Below are positions 61,756-64,000 of a stretch of DNA of 64,000 nucleotides, one piece after another. The notes beneath the pieces are model-generated. The model was not told the origin of the DNA and made no database searches. It saw only the letters and a list, made by a program, of their open reading frames with translations. The translations under genes were made by a program, and so were the position numbers. The first letter of the stretch is position 1; every line of letters begins with the position of its first letter. The DNA comes from Pseudothermotoga sp. (GTDB lineage: Bacteria > Thermotogota > Thermotogae > Thermotogales > DSM-5069), in NCBI GenBank assembly GCA_025060105.1, contig JANXCS010000003.1, positions 62,001 to 126,000 of the forward strand, read 5' to 3'.

Positions 61756-62579
61756 GAATCAAAGAAAGAATTCTAAATTGGTTCTTGTTCTCCATAATGG
61801 TCTTGGTAGCTTTCTTCATGTTGATTCCTTTCTTTTGGATGTTTTCTACATCTTTGAAGAGTTTAGGGGAAGTGTTCGAATATCCACCCAAATGGATACC
61901 GCGTGAACCTCTCTGGGAGAACTACTCCCGAGTTTGGTCGGTCGTTCCGTTTGGAAGGTATCTTCTGAACAGTTTGATCGTTTCAAGCTGTATAACGTTT
62001 TTACATCTGCTGGTCGCTTCGCTCAGTGCTTATGCGTTCGCGAGATTGAACTTCCCTGGCAGAGACAAACTTTTCCTGCTCTATCTAGCGACTCTCATGA
62101 TACCAGGTCAAGTCACGATGATTCCGAACTTCATCCTCATAAAGTTGCTGAGGTTGACCGACACTTACACTGGTCTGATTCTGCCGAACGTTTTCACAGC
62201 CTTCGGAGTTTTTCTATTGAGACAATTTTTCTTGACCATACCCAAAGACTACGAAGACGCTGCGAGAATAGATGGTGCCTCGAGGTTTTACATCTATTCT
62301 AGAATAATTCTGCCGCTCTCTATCCCTGCTGTGTCCACTTTGGCCATCTTCACGTTCGTGTTCCAATGGAACAATCTCCTCTGGCCACTCGTGGTTGTGA
62401 GCAAAGATTCGATGAAGACCATAACTTTGGGGCTTGCAAGTTTTCAAGGCATGTATGGTACCACATGGAATCTGCTCATGGCCGCAGCGATGATGGGTGT
62501 GTTACCATCCATAGTGGCATTCCTGCTGGGGCAAAGGTATCTCATAAAAGGTGTGACGCTGACGGGTTTGAAAGCCTAA
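61752..62579 (+). CDS. ABC sugar permease, MalG/UgpE type
   Basis: 275 aa, six predicted helices. EAA loop YEDAARIDGASRFYIYSRI near residue 167; the C-terminus LIKGVTLTGLKA is typical of this subunit. ATG 61752 overlaps the preceding stop; a longer reading would run far into the upstream gene. The stop codon overlaps the end of purD on the other strand by four bases. As with the arabinose system, a shared ATPase must come from elsewhere. Confidence 0.92.
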   Translation: MRIKERILNWFLFSIMVLVAFFMLIPFFWMFSTSLKSLGEVFEYPPKWIPREPLWENYSRVWSVVPFGRYLLNSLIVSSCITFLHLLVASLSAYAFARLNFPGRDKLFLLYLATLMIPGQVTMIPNFILIKLLRLTDTYTGLILPNVFTAFGVFLLRQFFLTIPKDYEDAARIDGASRFYIYSRIILPLSIPAVSTLAIFTFVFQWNNLLWPLVVVSKDSMKTITLGLASFQGMYGTTWNLLMAAAMMGVLPSIVAFLLGQRYLIKGVTLTGLKA

Positions 62580-63820
62580 TTCATGTTCAACGCGACATCT
62601 TTTCTATAATGTACGCCTTTGAAATGTATTTTTTGAACCTCGCGGTACACCCTTTCCCTAGCTTCTGTGTATGTTTTTGCCGTCGCACAGACGTTGAGCA
62701 CTCTACCTCCGCTCGTGATGAATCTGCCGTCTACAAGTTTCGTACCAGCATGGAAAATCAGAACCTCAACTAATTCTAAGCCTTCTATGGTGAAACCAAC
62801 TTCGTAGTCCCCTGGATACCCCGCACTGGCCAGAACAACACACACACATTTTTCATCCAACCAGTCGAGCTTGAGTTTTGACAATTTGCCCTCAACTACA
62901 GCGAAACATATTTCACTGAGATTCGTCTTCATTAGTGGAAGTACAACTTGAGTTTCAGGATCGCCAAATCTCGCGTTGAACTCCAACACTTTTGGCCCTT
63001 GGTTTGTGATCATGAGGCCGATGTAGAGTATCCCTTTGTAGATGATGCCCTCTTTTTGAAACGCAAGTGAGAGTTTCTCAAGAACGTTCCTTCTCACCAT
63101 TTCGAAAATTTCTTCGCTGTAATGAGGTGCCGGAGCAACGGCTCCCATACCACCGGTGTTCGGGCCTCGGTCGTGATCGTGAGCTCTTTTGTAATCCATG
63201 GCACTCAAAAGCGGTACGAAATCTTCACCGTCACTCAAGACCATCAAGCTCACTTCTCTTCCTGAGAGAAACTCTTCGATGATGATCATCTTTCCAGCCT
63301 CACCGAAAATTCGCTTTCTCATGAGTGAATCGATCGCTCGAAGGGCTTCGTGATGATTCAAAGCGATGTAGGTCCCCTTCCCTTGCGCCAGTCCGTCTGC
63401 CTTTATCACTATTGGAAATTCGCACGTCTCGATGTGCCTTTCTGCTTGCACGGCGTCATCGAATACTCTGAACCTTGCCGTGGGCACACCGTACTTTTCC
63501 ATCAGGCATTTAGCGAAAACTTTGCTGCTCTCAATCTTTGCAGCTTTTCTATTCGGTCCGAAAACTTTCAAACCTTTCGCTTCGAACTCATCGACTAAAC
63601 CTTCCGCGAGGTATGCCTCAGGACCAACCACGGTTAAATCCACACGCTCTTTCAACGCGAGTTCCAATATATCGTGAACCGTTCGCGCATCGAAGCACTT
63701 TGCGTTCAACGATATGCCACCGTTTCCTGGGGCACAAAGTATCTCTAAACTTTTTTCTTGCGAAAACTTCCAAACAAGCGCGTGCTCCCGACCACCGCCG
63801 CCGACAACCAAGATCTTCAT
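62576..63820 (-). CDS. purD: Phosphoribosylamine-glycine ligase
   Basis: 414 aa. Second step of purine synthesis, joining glycine to phosphoribosylamine with ATP. MKILVVGGGGREHALVWK opens the N-domain; the ATP-grasp part shows IVIKADGLAQGKGTYIA near residue 135, RGPNTGGMGAVAPAP near 218 and LEFNARFGDPETQVVLP near 278. ATG 63820 follows GAGGTGATC; a longer reading would overlap purH. The ribosome site overlaps the purH stop, so the genes are coupled. Confidence 0.97.
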   Translation of the reverse strand: MKILVVGGGGREHALVWKFSQEKSLEILCAPGNGGISLNAKCFDARTVHDILELALKERVDLTVVGPEAYLAEGLVDEFEAKGLKVFGPNRKAAKIESSKVFAKCLMEKYGVPTARFRVFDDAVQAERHIETCEFPIVIKADGLAQGKGTYIALNHHEALRAIDSLMRKRIFGEAGKMIIIEEFLSGREVSLMVLSDGEDFVPLLSAMDYKRAHDHDRGPNTGGMGAVAPAPHYSEEIFEMVRRNVLEKLSLAFQKEGIIYKGILYIGLMITNQGPKVLEFNARFGDPETQVVLPLMKTNLSEICFAVVEGKLSKLKLDWLDEKCVCVVLASAGYPGDYEVGFTIEGLELVEVLIFHAGTKLVDGRFITSGGRVLNVCATAKTYTEARERVYREVQKIHFKGVHYRKDVALNMN

Positions 63821-63830
63821 GTAGATCACC

Positions 63831-64000
63831 TCAGTGTTTGAAATGACGTGTCCCCGTGAAAACCATCGCCATGCCATATTTGTTTGCAACTTCGATCACT
63901 TCATCGTCCCTGATGGAACCTCCAGGTTGGATGATGGCCGAAACCCCACTCTTCGCTGCGAGTTCCACCGCGTCGGGAAAGGGAAAAAATGCGTCGGAGG
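63831..64000 (-). CDS. purH: Bifunctional AICAR transformylase/IMP cyclohydrolase (C-terminal 56 residues)
   Basis: Partial gene entering from the right edge. The visible end reads [18 protein letters not shown], then [17 protein letters not shown] and [10 protein letters not shown], the unmistakable C-terminus of the AICAR formyltransferase domain of PurH. It makes IMP in the last two steps of purine synthesis. Its TGA is 10 bases before the purD start; purH-purD order is common. Confidence 0.95.
   Translation of the reverse strand, partial: SDAFFPFPDAVELAAKSGVSAIIQPGGSIRDDEVIEVANKYGMAMVFTGTRHFKH

Noticed and set aside
1-64000. tRNA, rRNA, CRISPR, insertion sequences, prophage or attachment sites
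   Set aside because: All gaps between genes were read; none is long enough or shows the expected repeats or cloverleaf sequence.

Overview
The window looks like chromosome from a member of the Thermotogae, most like the Pseudothermotoga/Thermotoga group. I infer this from GGAGGTGATC-type ribosome sites, frequent GTG and TTG starts, very tight gene packing, many sugar ABC importers, and gene families typical of that phylum (439-aa GSI-alpha glutamine synthetase, split RCK potassium subunits, 576-aa NadE, DUF4438, AraR/GH51 arabinose cluster, GH36 alpha-galactosidase). The species is not determined. I see no tRNA, rRNA, CRISPR array, insertion sequence or phage gene, and no gene-free stretch longer than about 225 bases.

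Layout. 1-5.7 kb: a Nudix hydrolase fragment, RNase HII, glutamine synthetase, and a response regulator overlapping a three-gene Trk/Ktr potassium uptake set. 5.7-8.8 kb (minus): an MFS transporter and a secreted beta-propeller protein. 8.9-18.5 kb (plus): an L-arabinose regulon: AraR-type repressor, ABC importer, GH51 arabinofuranosidase, AraD epimerase, a FucI-like isomerase standing where AraA is expected, and an FGGY kinase. It carries near-identical TGTACGTACA operators. 18.5-23.2 kb: alpha-galactosidase, a two-gene putative haem module (four tandem cytochrome-b5-like units plus a small four-helix bis-His membrane protein), a DNA glycosylase and a DUF4438 protein. 23.2-32.9 kb (minus): a nine-gene operon for an unidentified sugar: ribose-type ABC importer, FSA/TalC aldolase, FGGY kinase, aldo-keto reductase, GntR regulator, aldehyde dehydrogenase and cupin phosphoglucose isomerase. 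33.1-40.8 kb: chemoreceptor, glycogen debranching enzyme, an unknown secreted protein, and a YgiQ radical SAM protein. 40.8-47.2 kb: NadE, a UPF0173 hydrolase, a PrcB-like secreted protein, and galT-galK preceded by what looks like a degenerate, probably non-catalytic GH36 relative. 47.2-53.5 kb (minus): a nucleoside uptake and cleavage operon (BMP-type ABC system, uridine phosphorylase, nucleoside hydrolase). 53.5-57.6 kb: M3 peptidase, HAD phosphatase, ribokinase and an SPL-like radical SAM protein. 57.6-62.6 kb: a ROK repressor divergent from a maltose-type ABC importer that includes a metal-dependent TIM-barrel hydrolase. 62.6-64 kb: purD and the end of purH.

Themes. Four ABC operons all place a strong GC hairpin directly after the solute-binding-protein gene and before the next gene, which should set the ratio of binding protein to the rest. 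Nucleoside hydrolase and ribokinase could work together on ribose, and alpha-galactosidase with GalK/GalT on galactosides. The best candidates for something undescribed are the haem module (20.2-21.5 kb), the GH36-like pseudoenzyme in the gal operon (44.1-45.2 kb) and the unknown-sugar operon (23.2-32.9 kb).
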